A DNA stretch of 7,366 nucleotides from Pseudonocardia sp. (GCA_030453005.1 JAKDLE010000129.1:1-7366); one strand, 5' to 3'. Positions 1 through 7,329 are shown, numbered from the stretch's first letter. The notes: generated by a model not told the origin, from the letters alone. Made by a program: numbers and translations.

Positions 1-127
1 CCGCCATACCTGGTGAGTGCACAACGAGCCCCGCAGCGGACCGAACGACAGATCCCGTTGAAGACCCGAAGTCAGTCAGGCGGTGGGTCAGGACGACCGC
101 TGCGGGGCTCGCCTTCCATTGTCACTG
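1..127. other. Non-coding left edge
   Basis: No credible gene is seen here. The plus-strand open frames that begin here are arginine-rich or antisense to the exporter and have no recognisable domain. The stretch holds the inverted-repeat element at 25-111 and a 14-nt near-copy (75-88) of the exporter's 3' end. Positions 1-24 show nothing identifiable. A neighbouring gene could end just outside the window. Confidence 0.5.
25..111. repeat. Perfect 15-bp inverted repeat with internal stems, downstream of the exporter gene
   Basis: Positions 25-39 (CGAGCCCCGCAGCGG) and 97-111 (CCGCTGCGGGGCTCG) are exact reverse complements separated by 57 nt. Inside the loop, 44-47 can pair with 56-59 (AACG/CGTT) and 63-67 with 85-89 (GACCC/GGGTC). 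A transcript of either strand could therefore fold as a closing stem with two hairpin branches. On the minus strand the closing stem begins 16 nt after the exporter stop codon, so a 3'-UTR structure or terminator is the simplest reading. There is no strong U tract on either side and the loop is long for a classical intrinsic terminator. A small mobile or intergenic repeat is the alternative. No target-site duplication is visible at the edges. Confidence 0.6.
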
Positions 128-3100
128 TCAGGCGGCGGGTTCCAGCTCGCCCGCTCGCCACAGGCGTGCGTAGGCCCCACCTCGGGCGAGGAGCTCGGCG
201 TGTGGTCCCTGCTCGACGATGCGGCCGTCCTCGAGCACGACGACGCGGTCGGCGCGGGCGGCCGTGGCGAGCCGGTGCGCGACGACGAACGCGGTGCGGC
301 GGGAGACCACGCGGTCGCCCGCAGCGAGGACGGCGGCCTCGGTGGCCGGGTCGAGCGCGGCTGTGGCCTCGTCGAACAGCAGCAGGTCGGGGTCGACGAG
401 CTCCGCGCGGGCGAGGGCCACGAGCTGACGCTGCCCGGCAGAGAGCCCCTGGCCGCGCTCGCCCACGGGGTGGTGGAACCCGCCGGGCAGGCCGCGCACC
501 AGGTCCAGGGCACCGACGGCACGGGCGGCGGCCTCGATCTGCGCGGGGGTGGCGTCGGGGCGACCGTAGGCGATGTTGGCGGCGACGTCGCCGGTGAACA
601 GGTGCGGTTCCTGCGGCACCACGCCGAGGCGCTGCCGGTAGTCGGCCAGGGCGAAGCGGCGCACGTCCACGCCGTCGACGAGCACCACCCCGGACCCGGC
701 CTCGTAGAACCGGGCCAGCAACTTGACCAAGGTGGACTTGCCGGCACCCGTGGCCCCGACCAGCGCCACCGTCTCACCGGGCCGCACGTGCAGCGACACC
801 CCGTCCAGGGCGGGCCCCGGTGCGCCCGGGTAAGCAAAGCAAAGCTCGCGCAGCTCCACCTCCCCACGCAGCCGCGGCGGCACGGGCACCACGTCCTGTG
901 AAGGCGTCGGCGACACCGAGGTGGGGGTGCGCAGCAGGTCCCCGATGCGGGTCAGCCCGACCAGCGCCTGCTGGTACGCGTCGAAGACCTGGGAGAGCTG
1001 CTGCACCGGGGAGAAGAACAGCCCCAGGTAGAGCAGGAACGCCGTCAGCACGCCCGGCGTCAGGTCGCCCGACGCCACCCGTGTCGCGCCGACGGCGAGC
1101 ACCGCCAGTTGGGCCACGTCGCTCAGCAGCGCGACGAACGGGAAGTAGGTGGCGATGTAGCGCTGGGCCCGTAGCCGGGTGCGGCGGTAGGCGTCGCTGC
1201 GGTCGGAGAAGGCGGCCGCGCTGCGCTCCTCCCGCACGTAGGCCTGCGCGATGCGCACACCGGAGACGTTCTCCTGCATGTCGGCGTTGACGGCGCTGAC
1301 CTTCTCGCGCGCCTCCGTGTACGCCCGCGACGAGAGCCGCCGGAAGACCACCGTGGCGACGATCAGCACCGGCAGCACGGCGAGCGCCACCACGGCCAGG
1401 GCGGCGTCGGTGAGCAGGAGCGCCACCGCCACCCCGACGATGGTGAGCAGGCTGACCACCGCCTGCGCGAGCCCGGTCTGCAGGAACGTCGACAGCGCGT
1501 CGACGTCGGTGGTCATCCGCGTCATGATCCGCCCCGACAGCTCGCGCTCGTAGAAGTCGAGCCCGAGGCGTTGCAGGTGGGCGTAGCTGCGCACGCGCAG
1601 CAGGTAGAGCAGGCTCTCGCCCGCTCGCGCGGTGGTGACGGTCTGCACCGCCACCACCAGCCAGCTCACCGCGACGACGCCGATGCCCAGCAGCGTGGCC
1701 GTCACCAGGACCTCGACCGAGCCCGCGAGGATCGCCCCGTCGACGGCGAGGCGGGCGACGGTGGGGAACGCGAGCGTGGTCAGCGCGTCGAGGGAGACGA
1801 GCAGGATCGTGAACGCGATCAGCCCGCGGACCGGGCGCAGCAGCCGGGCCAGCCGGAACCGGGGGTCGGGGGCGGTCGGGGCCTCGTCGCCCAGCCGCGG
1901 GGTCTCGCGGGCGGGCGGCAGGGCGTCGACCGCGGCCGCCAGTGCAGGCGTCACCGGTAGCGCGCCGCCCATCGCCGCCGGGCCGCCCATGCCGCCGCGC
2001 TGCCCGCCGGGGGTGCCGGTCAAGGCGGCGGCCGCCTTGAGCGCCCCGTCCGACGAGTCGACGGTCTGTTCCTGCCACAGCTCCGGGGTGATCCCCGTCG
2101 GGCCGCCGACGACCGAGGCGGCCGCAGGCGGATCGTCGACGGCGAGCAGCTCCCGGAACAGCGCGCACCGGACGGTGAGCTCGGCCTGCGTGCCGACGTC
2201 GACCAGGTGCCCGCCGTCGAGCACCGCCACCCGGTCGGCGAGGGCGAGCGTGGAGCGGCGGTGCGCGACGAGCAGCGTGGTGCGCCCGGCCATCAGCGTG
2301 CGCAGGGTGTCGTGGACGGCGGCCTCGGTGGCGCTGTCGACGGCGGAGGTGGCGTCGTCGAGCACCAGCACCCGCGGATCGGTGAGCACGGCGCGGGCCA
2401 GTGCGATGCGCTGGCGCTGCCCACCGGACAGCGTGAGCCCACGCTCGCCGACCGCGGTGTCGTAGCCGTCGGGGAGCCGGTCGACGAACTCGTGCACCTG
2501 CGCGGCGTGCGCGGCGGCGCGGATCGCGGCGTCGCTCGCGTCGGGGCAGCCGTAGGCGATGTTGGCGCGCACGGTGTCGGAGAACAGGAACGCCTCCTCG
2601 AACACCACGCCCAGCTCGCGGCGCAGGTCGGCCAGGCGCAGGTCGGGCAGCGGCACCCCGCCGAGCTTGAGCGAGCCCTCCTGCGGGTCGTAGAAGCGCG
2701 GCAGCAGCAGCGCCACCGTCGACTTGCCCGAGCCCGCCGTGCCCACCAGCGCGAGCGTCTCCCCCGGCTCGACCGTCAACGTCACCCCGTCGAGCACCGG
2801 CTCGCGGCGGGCGTACCCGAAACGGACGTCGTCGAGCTCGATCGACAGCGGTCCGTCCGGCAGCGCGGCGGGTGTCGCGGGGTCGACGACGTCGGGCTGG
2901 GAGTCCACGAGGTCGTACACGCGCTCGACGCCCGCCCGGGCCAGCTGCGCGCTGACGACGCGCGAGCCGAGCAGCCGCGCGGGGCCCACGAGCTGCGCGA
3001 CGTAGGCGAGGAACGCGATGAACGTCCCGATCGTGATCGACCCGTTGAGCGCGAGGTAGCCGCCGAGCCCGATCACCCCGACCTGTCCGAGCGTGGGCAG

Positions 3101-3856
3101 CGCGAGCAGCGTGGGGTTGAGCCGGGAGGTGAGCCGCGCGGCCCGCAGCCGCTCCGCGTAGAGCCGCACCGCGCGTCGCTCCAGCGTGGCGACCTCCCGC
3201 GACTCCTGTCCGAAGCCCTTGACGACCCGGACGCCGGTGACGGTCTCCTCCACCTGCTGCGCCACGTCGGCCGCCCGCTGCTGGGCGGACCAGGTGGCCG
3301 GGAACAGCGCCCTCCGCGCCCGCGCCGTGACCCATGCGGCCATCGGCAGCAGGACGAGCGCCACGACCGTCAGCAGCGGGGAGAGCCACAGCATCGCCCC
3401 CACCGAGACGACGACGAGCACCACGCTGCCCAGCGCGAGCGGCACCATCGACAGCAGCCCCTGGACCAGCTGCAGGTCGGTGATCGACCGGGACACGACC
3501 TGGCCGGTGCGCATCGCGTCCTGCCGCTGCCCGTCGAGGCGCTGCACGGCGGCGAACACCTGGCGGCGCAGGTCGTGCTGGACGTCGAGCGCGAGCCGCC
3601 CGGCGAGGTAGCGCCGCAGGAACGACCCCCCGAAACGCACCAGTGCGAGCACCCCGATGGCGACGATGATCGACCCGAGCGCCGCGGTGGAGCCCGCCAC
3701 CGCGTCGTCCACGGCGATCCGGGTGAGCAACGGCCCGATCGCCTCCAGGCTGACGCCGAGCGCGGACGCCACGAGCGCCGCGACCGCGATCCTGCGGTGC
3801 CGCATGCAGGCGCCGGTGAGCCGGCGGATCCAGCCGGTGGGAGGGGAGTCGACCAC
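128..3856 (-). CDS. Fused full-length ABC exporter (TMD-NBD-TMD-NBD), Rv0194-like multidrug-efflux family
   Basis: This 1242-residue membrane protein contains two complete type IV (ABCB-like) exporter halves and probably pumps lipophilic compounds or drugs outward using ATP. The first membrane domain spans roughly residues 20-310. NBD1 has Walker A GTAGSGKST (372-380), LSGGQ (476-480), Walker B ending D500-D501 and H532. A Gly/Ala/Pro-rich linker (about 568-663) leads to the second membrane domain. NBD2 has Walker A GATGAGKST (1034-1042), Q1082, LSAGQ (1138-1142), D1162-E1163 and H1194. NBD1 carries Asp at the catalytic Glu position and E420 at the Q-loop, while NBD2 carries the altered signature, so one composite ATP site looks degenerate. 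Length and architecture match Mycobacterium tuberculosis Rv0194 (about 1190 aa), also a single-chain pump. The start is GTG at 3856. It keeps the short stretch before the MRHRR motif (residues 18-22) that Rv0194 also has, but only a weak GGA lies upstream. An ATG at residue 18 is the alternative. The gene is last in a probable operon. The substrate cannot be read from the sequence. Confidence 0.95.
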   Translation of the reverse strand: MVDSPPTGWIRRLTGACMRHRRIAVAALVASALGVSLEAIGPLLTRIAVDDAVAGSTAALGSIIVAIGVLALVRFGGSFLRRYLAGRLALDVQHDLRRQVFAAVQRLDGQRQDAMRTGQVVSRSITDLQLVQGLLSMVPLALGSVVLVVVSVGAMLWLSPLLTVVALVLLPMAAWVTARARRALFPATWSAQQRAADVAQQVEETVTGVRVVKGFGQESREVATLERRAVRLYAERLRAARLTSRLNPTLLALPTLGQVGVIGLGGYLALNGSITIGTFIAFLAYVAQLVGPARLLGSRVVSAQLARAGVERVYDLVDSQPDVVDPATPAALPDGPLSIELDDVRFGYARREPVLDGVTLTVEPGETLALVGTAGSGKSTVALLLPRFYDPQEGSLKLGGVPLPDLRLADLRRELGVVFEEAFLFSDTVRANIAYGCPDASDAAIRAAAHAAQVHEFVDRLPDGYDTAVGERGLTLSGGQRQRIALARAVLTDPRVLVLDDATSAVDSATEAAVHDTLRTLMAGRTTLLVAHRRSTLALADRVAVLDGGHLVDVGTQAELTVRCALFRELLAVDDPPAAASVVGGPTGITPELWQEQTVDSSDGALKAAAALTGTPGGQRGGMGGPAAMGGALPVTPALAAAVDALPPARETPRLGDEAPTAPDPRFRLARLLRPVRGLIAFTILLVSLDALTTLAFPTVARLAVDGAILAGSVEVLVTATLLGIGVVAVSWLVVAVQTVTTARAGESLLYLLRVRSYAHLQRLGLDFYERELSGRIMTRMTTDVDALSTFLQTGLAQAVVSLLTIVGVAVALLLTDAALAVVALAVLPVLIVATVVFRRLSSRAYTEAREKVSAVNADMQENVSGVRIAQAYVREERSAAAFSDRSDAYRRTRLRAQRYIATYFPFVALLSDVAQLAVLAVGATRVASGDLTPGVLTAFLLYLGLFFSPVQQLSQVFDAYQQALVGLTRIGDLLRTPTSVSPTPSQDVVPVPPRLRGEVELRELCFAYPGAPGPALDGVSLHVRPGETVALVGATGAGKSTLVKLLARFYEAGSGVVLVDGVDVRRFALADYRQRLGVVPQEPHLFTGDVAANIAYGRPDATPAQIEAAARAVGALDLVRGLPGGFHHPVGERGQGLSAGQRQLVALARAELVDPDLLLFDEATAALDPATEAAVLAAGDRVVSRRTAFVVAHRLATAARADRVVVLEDGRIVEQGPHAELLARGGAYARLWRAGELEPAA

Positions 3857-3895
3857 GGATCCACGGTACGGGGAAGCAGGATCCCCGGCCGCCCG
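3857..3895 (-). promoter_or_regulatory. Intergenic hairpin before the exporter start
   Basis: The 39-nt gap between permease and exporter contains a perfect 6-bp stem, CGGGGA (3869-3874) with TCCCCG (3882-3887), around a 7-nt loop. On the minus-strand message the hairpin ends 12 nt before the exporter GTG. That spacer has only a weak Shine-Dalgarno-like GGA. The hairpin could modulate translation or mRNA processing between the two genes. It has no following U tract, so a strong terminator is unlikely. Its role is inferred, and a chance hairpin in GC-rich DNA remains possible. Confidence 0.35.
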
Positions 3896-4717
3896 TCAGG
3901 TGATGTCGCGACGCGCCCCGGCCCACCAGGCGGTGGCCGCCGCGGCCAGCGTCCACGCCGCCAGGACGAGCAGCGCGCCCCACCAGGGCGCCGGCCCGGT
4001 GACGCCCGCGACGAACGACACCAGCTCGTCGCGGCCCGCCTGCCCGGCGAGCACTCCGGCCGGGATGTCGTAGAGGGCCGCCTCGCCCGCGTTCACCGGC
4101 AGGTAGGCGCTGAGCCCGGCGACGGCGTCGGCGGAGTTGGTGAGCAGAACCGAGACCAGCAGCTCGCCCAGCAGCACGTAGACCAGCAGCAGTACCAGCA
4201 CCGTCGCCTGGTTGCTCAGCACGGTGCCCAGCGCCGCCCCGAACGCCGCCCACAGCCCGCACACCAGTACCCCGATACCGAGCACGGTGAGCAACGCACC
4301 GACCTCGGGGAACTGCACGCTCCCCTGCCCCAGCAACCCCCCGATGAGCCCGGACGCGGCGGCGAGCACGGCGTACACCGCGCCCACCCCGGCGCTACTG
4401 ATCATCTTGGCGGCCAGCACCGCGCCGCGGCCGGGCGCCGTCAGATACGTCGTGGTGACGGTGCGGTGGCGGAACTCCCCCGCCGTGGCGACGGCGCCGA
4501 ACACGGCAGCGAACAGCGCCGGCTGCCCCAGGGTGTAGGCCAGCGACCCGAGCAGCACCGGGATCCGGCCCTCCCCGAGGTCGCCCAGCGCCTCGGTGAA
4601 GACGCCGCCGAACACGTTCACGAGCAGCGACAGCACCACGACCGGGATCGCGAGCCCCCACCACAGCCGCGTCGAGACGATCTTGCGGAACTCCGCGCGG
4701 AGCAGCGCGACGATCAC
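3896..4717 (-). CDS. ABC-2 type transporter permease
   Basis: This 273-residue integral membrane protein is the probable permease partner of the adjacent ATPase. About six hydrophobic segments are visible, near residues 20-40, 58-78, 103-128, 140-163, 171-194 and 245-267. The N-terminal stretch RAEFRKIVSTRLWW and the motif GEFRHRTVTTTYLTAPGRG (80-98) are typical of ABC-2 permeases. These often pair with BcrA/LanF-like ATPases and may work as dimers. The start is GTG at 4717, supported by GGGGA (4724-4728) with 6-nt spacing and by the 4-nt GTGA overlap with the ATPase stop codon, a classic sign of translational coupling. The frame stays open further upstream, but there it runs antiparallel-free inside the ATPase gene as Arg/Gly/Ala-rich sequence with no domain. 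The substrate is unknown. Confidence 0.92.
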   Translation of the reverse strand: MIVALLRAEFRKIVSTRLWWGLAIPVVVLSLLVNVFGGVFTEALGDLGEGRIPVLLGSLAYTLGQPALFAAVFGAVATAGEFRHRTVTTTYLTAPGRGAVLAAKMISSAGVGAVYAVLAAASGLIGGLLGQGSVQFPEVGALLTVLGIGVLVCGLWAAFGAALGTVLSNQATVLVLLLVYVLLGELLVSVLLTNSADAVAGLSAYLPVNAGEAALYDIPAGVLAGQAGRDELVSFVAGVTGPAPWWGALLVLAAWTLAAAATAWWAGARRDIT

Positions 4718-5613
4718 CGGTGGTCCCCGGTGATCCGGAGGAACAGCTCTTCCAGGTCGGCCTTCTCCGGCACCAGCCCGTGCACGGCGACTCCCGCGTG
4801 CAGGGCCACGTCGCCCACCCGCGCCGGGTCCGCTCCGGTGACCGCGACCCGCCCGTCGGGGAGCGCCTCGATCTCGCACATCCCCGCCCGGGTCAGTGCG
4901 TCGGCGAGACGCGTCGGATCCGGGGTGCGTACGAGCACCCGTGGGCGCCCGCGCAGGTGCGCCAGCGGCCCCTGGTGCAGGCAGCGCCCCCGGCTGATGA
5001 CGACGACGTGGTCGACGGTCTGCTCCACCTCGGCCAGCAGGTGGCTCGACACCAGCACGGTGCGGCCCTGCGCGGCGAACCCCCGCACGAACGCGCGCAA
5101 CCACGCGATGCCCTCGGGGTCGAGACCGTTGGCGGGCTCGTCGAGCAGGAGCACCTGGGGGTCGCCGAGCAGCGCGGTGGCCAGCGCGAGGCGCTGCTTC
5201 ATCCCGAGGGAGTAGCCGCCGACTGGCCGGCCGGCCACGCTGTCGAGCCCGACGGCGCCGAGCACGTGGCCGACGGCGACGTCGGGCACCCGCACCGCGG
5301 CCGCGCAGGCCCGCAGGTGGGCGGCGGCGCTGCGCGCGGGGTGGAAGCCCTGAGCCTCCAGCACCGCACCGACGACCCGCGCCGGGTGGGGCAGCTCCGC
5401 GAAGCGCGCGCCGTTGATCCGCGCCTCGCCTGCGGTCGGCGTGACCAGACCCAGCAGCATCCGCAGCGTGGTGGTCTTGCCCGACCCGTTGGGTCCGAGG
5501 AACCCGGTGACGGTGCCGCGCTCCACGGTGAACGTGAGGCCCTCCACCGCGCGGGTGGCTCCGAACCGCTTCGTCAGCCCGGCCACGCTGACGCGCCCGC
5601 TCCCGTCGTCCAC
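4714..5613 (-). CDS. ABC-2 transporter ATP-binding protein, BcrA/LanF-like with E-loop
   Basis: This 299-residue cytoplasmic ATPase should energise the permease encoded immediately downstream. Motifs in order are Walker A GPNGSGKTT (40-48, K46), a Q-loop region reading GAVLEAQGFHP with E86 where Gln is usual, signature YSLGMKQRL (134-142), Walker B VLLLDEP (154-160, E159), D-loop NGLDPEG (162-168) and switch H191. SLGMKQ and a Glu in the Q-loop are features of bacitracin (BcrA) and lantibiotic-immunity (LanF) ATPases, although many uncharacterised actinobacterial systems share them. A C-terminal domain of about 80 residues (220-299) follows. GTG at 5613 is chosen because AGGA (5622-5625) lies 8 nt upstream and the ABC domain starts soon after. 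An in-frame GTG at 5643 would add 10 residues and lacks a good ribosome site. This is the first gene of the likely three-gene operon. Confidence 0.93.
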   Translation of the reverse strand: MDDGSGRVSVAGLTKRFGATRAVEGLTFTVERGTVTGFLGPNGSGKTTTLRMLLGLVTPTAGEARINGARFAELPHPARVVGAVLEAQGFHPARSAAAHLRACAAAVRVPDVAVGHVLGAVGLDSVAGRPVGGYSLGMKQRLALATALLGDPQVLLLDEPANGLDPEGIAWLRAFVRGFAAQGRTVLVSSHLLAEVEQTVDHVVVISRGRCLHQGPLAHLRGRPRVLVRTPDPTRLADALTRAGMCEIEALPDGRVAVTGADPARVGDVALHAGVAVHGLVPEKADLEELFLRITGDHR

Positions 5614-5754
5614 GCCTGCGATCCTGCCGCACCGCCCGTGCACCCCGTGGCGGAATCGGCGAGTGCGGCCCCGGCGGCTCTTCTCGACGGCCCGCGGTGC
5701 CGGCTACGATCCGCACCGGCGCGAGAGTGCGCCACGCCACCGCCTGGAGGACGC
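5614..5754. promoter_or_regulatory. Divergent intergenic region between transporter operon and acyl-CoA ligase
   Basis: This 141-bp spacer must carry start signals for the plus-strand ligase and probably for the minus-strand transporter operon. On the plus strand, TACGAT (5705-5710) resembles an actinobacterial -10 box. TTCTCG (5681-5686) is a weak -35 candidate 18 nt upstream. This would put transcription start near 5717, giving a leader of about 40 nt. No convincing minus-strand promoter was found. A 7-bp inverted repeat, GCCGCAC (5626-5632) and GTGCGGC (5663-5669), could be an operator but is short and widely spaced. Confidence 0.4.
5746..5750 (+). promoter_or_regulatory. Shine-Dalgarno site of the acyl-CoA ligase
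   Basis: GGAGG lies 4 nt before the ATG at 5755. It fixes the start of the ligase gene, because the reading frame stays open far upstream through sequence that is antisense to the ATPase gene. Confidence 0.8.
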
Positions 5755-7329
5755 ATGACGACCGACGCCCCCTCGACGCACGCGGCCGACTTCACCGCGA
5801 TCGTCGCCCACTGGGAGGGCGTGCGACCCGACGCTCCGGCGATCACGTTCGACGGTCGCACCCGGACCTGGGCGGAGTTCGCGCGGCGGATCCGGCAGAA
5901 CGCCGCGGCCCAGCGCGCGGCTGGCCTGCGCCCCGGTGACCGCGTCGCGGTGCTCGACCTCAACCACCCCTCCTGCCTGGAGCTGACGCTCGCCTGCGCA
6001 CAGGTGGGCACGGCCAACGCGGTGGTCAACTTCCGGCTCGCGCCGCCGGAGATCGTCTACGTCATCAACGACGCCCAGGCGAGGGTCCTGTTCGTGGGCC
6101 CGGAGTTCGCCGCCGCCGTGGCCCAGGTCCGCGACAAGCTCCCCACCGTCGAACAGGTGATCCACGTGGGCGGGGAGGGGGACGAGTACGAGGCCTGGAT
6201 CGCCGCGCACGAGCCCGACACCGACGTGCACCCCTCGGCGCCCGGTGACTGCTTCGTGCAGCTCTACACCTCGGGCACCACGGGCTTCCCGAAGGGCGCG
6301 ATGCTCACCCACAGCGGGATGCTCGCGCACGCGCAGAACGTGACGGCCGACTTCGACGTGGACGGCGACTCCCGGGTGCAGGTGGCGATGCCCCTGTTCC
6401 ACGTGGGCGGCACCAGCTACGCGCTGCTCGCGATCGCCGCGGGCGCGCACAGCCTGATGATGCGGCTGCCCGACCCCGCGGCGGCGCTGGAGATGCTGGA
6501 GCGCGAGCGGATCACCCACACCTTCTACGTCCCGGCGTTGATGGCCGCGATGCTGCAGGTGCCCGGCGTCGGCGAGCGCGACTTCTCCTCGGTCAAGGCG
6601 CTGTCCTACGGGGCCTCGCCGATGCCGCTGCCGGTGCTGCGCGGCTGCCTCACGCTGTTCCCCGGCGTGCTGCACCAGGTGTACGGCATGACCGAGCAGT
6701 GCGGCGTGGTCAGCTCGCTCGGCCCGGAGGACCACGGGAACCCCGCCACCGAGCACCGGCTGATCTCCGCGGGCACGCCGATCCACGGCGTCGAGATCGA
6801 GATCCGCGACCCCGCCACCGGCGACCCCGTGCCCACCGGCGAGCCGGGCGAGATCTGGGTGCGCTCCGGGCAGATCATGGGTGGCTACTGGGGCAAGCCC
6901 GAGGCCACCGCGTCGACGGTCACCGACGACGGCTGGCTGCGTTCCGGCGACGGCGGGCACATCGACGCCGACGGGTACATCTACGTCACCGACCGGATCA
7001 AGGACATGATCATCAGCGGTGGCGAGAACATCTACCCGGCCGAGATCGAGCGGGTGCTGGCCGAGCACCCGAGCGTCGGTGACGTCGCCGTGATCGGCGT
7101 GCCCGACGAGCGGTGGGGCGAGGTGCCCAAGGCCGTCGTCGTCGCAGCGCCCGACGCCACCATCGACGAGGCCGCACTACTGGTCTGGTGTCGCGAGCAG
7201 CTCGCGTCGTTCAAGTGCCCGAAGTCCGTCGACGTGCTCGACGAGCTGCCGCGCAACCCCACCGGCAAGATCCTCAAGAAGGACCTCCGCAAGCCGTACT
7301 GGGAGGGCCAGGACCGGCAGGTCGTCTAG
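5755..7329 (+). CDS. Acyl-CoA ligase, FadD13-like (AMP-binding, ANL superfamily)
   Basis: This 524-residue enzyme is predicted to activate a carboxylic acid, probably a fatty or aryl acid, to acyl-AMP and then the CoA thioester in the cytoplasm. All core motifs are intact. These are the ATP-phosphate loop TSGTTGFPKG (172-181, K180), YGMTE (310-314), SGDGG (397-401) with D399 expected to hold the ATP ribose, the hinge DRIKD (413-417), GGENIYP (422-428), and PTGK with catalytic Lys 505. The length is normal for class I acyl-CoA synthetases. There is no signal peptide or membrane segment. MIISGGENIYPAEIE and PRNPTGKIL closely match FadD13-type and cyclohexanecarboxylate or 4-coumarate ligase-like enzymes, so chain length and substrate cannot be fixed. 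ATG is chosen from the GGAGG just upstream. The gene runs divergently from the ABC operon and is complete in the window. Confidence 0.95.
   Translation: MTTDAPSTHAADFTAIVAHWEGVRPDAPAITFDGRTRTWAEFARRIRQNAAAQRAAGLRPGDRVAVLDLNHPSCLELTLACAQVGTANAVVNFRLAPPEIVYVINDAQARVLFVGPEFAAAVAQVRDKLPTVEQVIHVGGEGDEYEAWIAAHEPDTDVHPSAPGDCFVQLYTSGTTGFPKGAMLTHSGMLAHAQNVTADFDVDGDSRVQVAMPLFHVGGTSYALLAIAAGAHSLMMRLPDPAAALEMLERERITHTFYVPALMAAMLQVPGVGERDFSSVKALSYGASPMPLPVLRGCLTLFPGVLHQVYGMTEQCGVVSSLGPEDHGNPATEHRLISAGTPIHGVEIEIRDPATGDPVPTGEPGEIWVRSGQIMGGYWGKPEATASTVTDDGWLRSGDGGHIDADGYIYVTDRIKDMIISGGENIYPAEIERVLAEHPSVGDVAVIGVPDERWGEVPKAVVVAAPDATIDEAALLVWCREQLASFKCPKSVDVLDELPRNPTGKILKKDLRKPYWEGQDRQVV

Noticed and set aside
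25..111. Insertion-sequence remnant with terminal inverted repeats
   Set aside because: No transposase fragment and no target-site duplication are visible. It is retained only as a structured repeat of unknown type.
774..4262. A 1162-codon minus-strand frame overlapping the exporter in another phase
   Set aside because: The translation is Arg/Ala/Gly-rich low-complexity sequence, typical of a frame-shifted shadow of a GC-rich gene.
2207..5215. A 1002-codon plus-strand open frame opposite the transporter genes
   Set aside because: It is rich in Arg, Gly, His and Gln with no recognisable domain, and it lies antisense to three genes with intact motifs. Long antisense frames are expected at this GC content.
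5614..5643. Longer ATPase starting at the GTG at 5643
   Set aside because: It lacks a good Shine-Dalgarno sequence, whereas the GTG at 5613 has AGGA 8 nt upstream.
4718..5740. N-terminal extension of the permease frame into the ATPase gene
   Set aside because: The extension is Arg/Gly-rich without domains, while the GTG at 4717 has a ribosome site and a classic 4-nt overlap with the ATPase stop.
5704..7068. A 454-codon minus-strand frame opposite the acyl-CoA ligase
   Set aside because: It has no domain and a biased composition, and it mirrors the ligase coding sequence, which has complete catalytic motifs.
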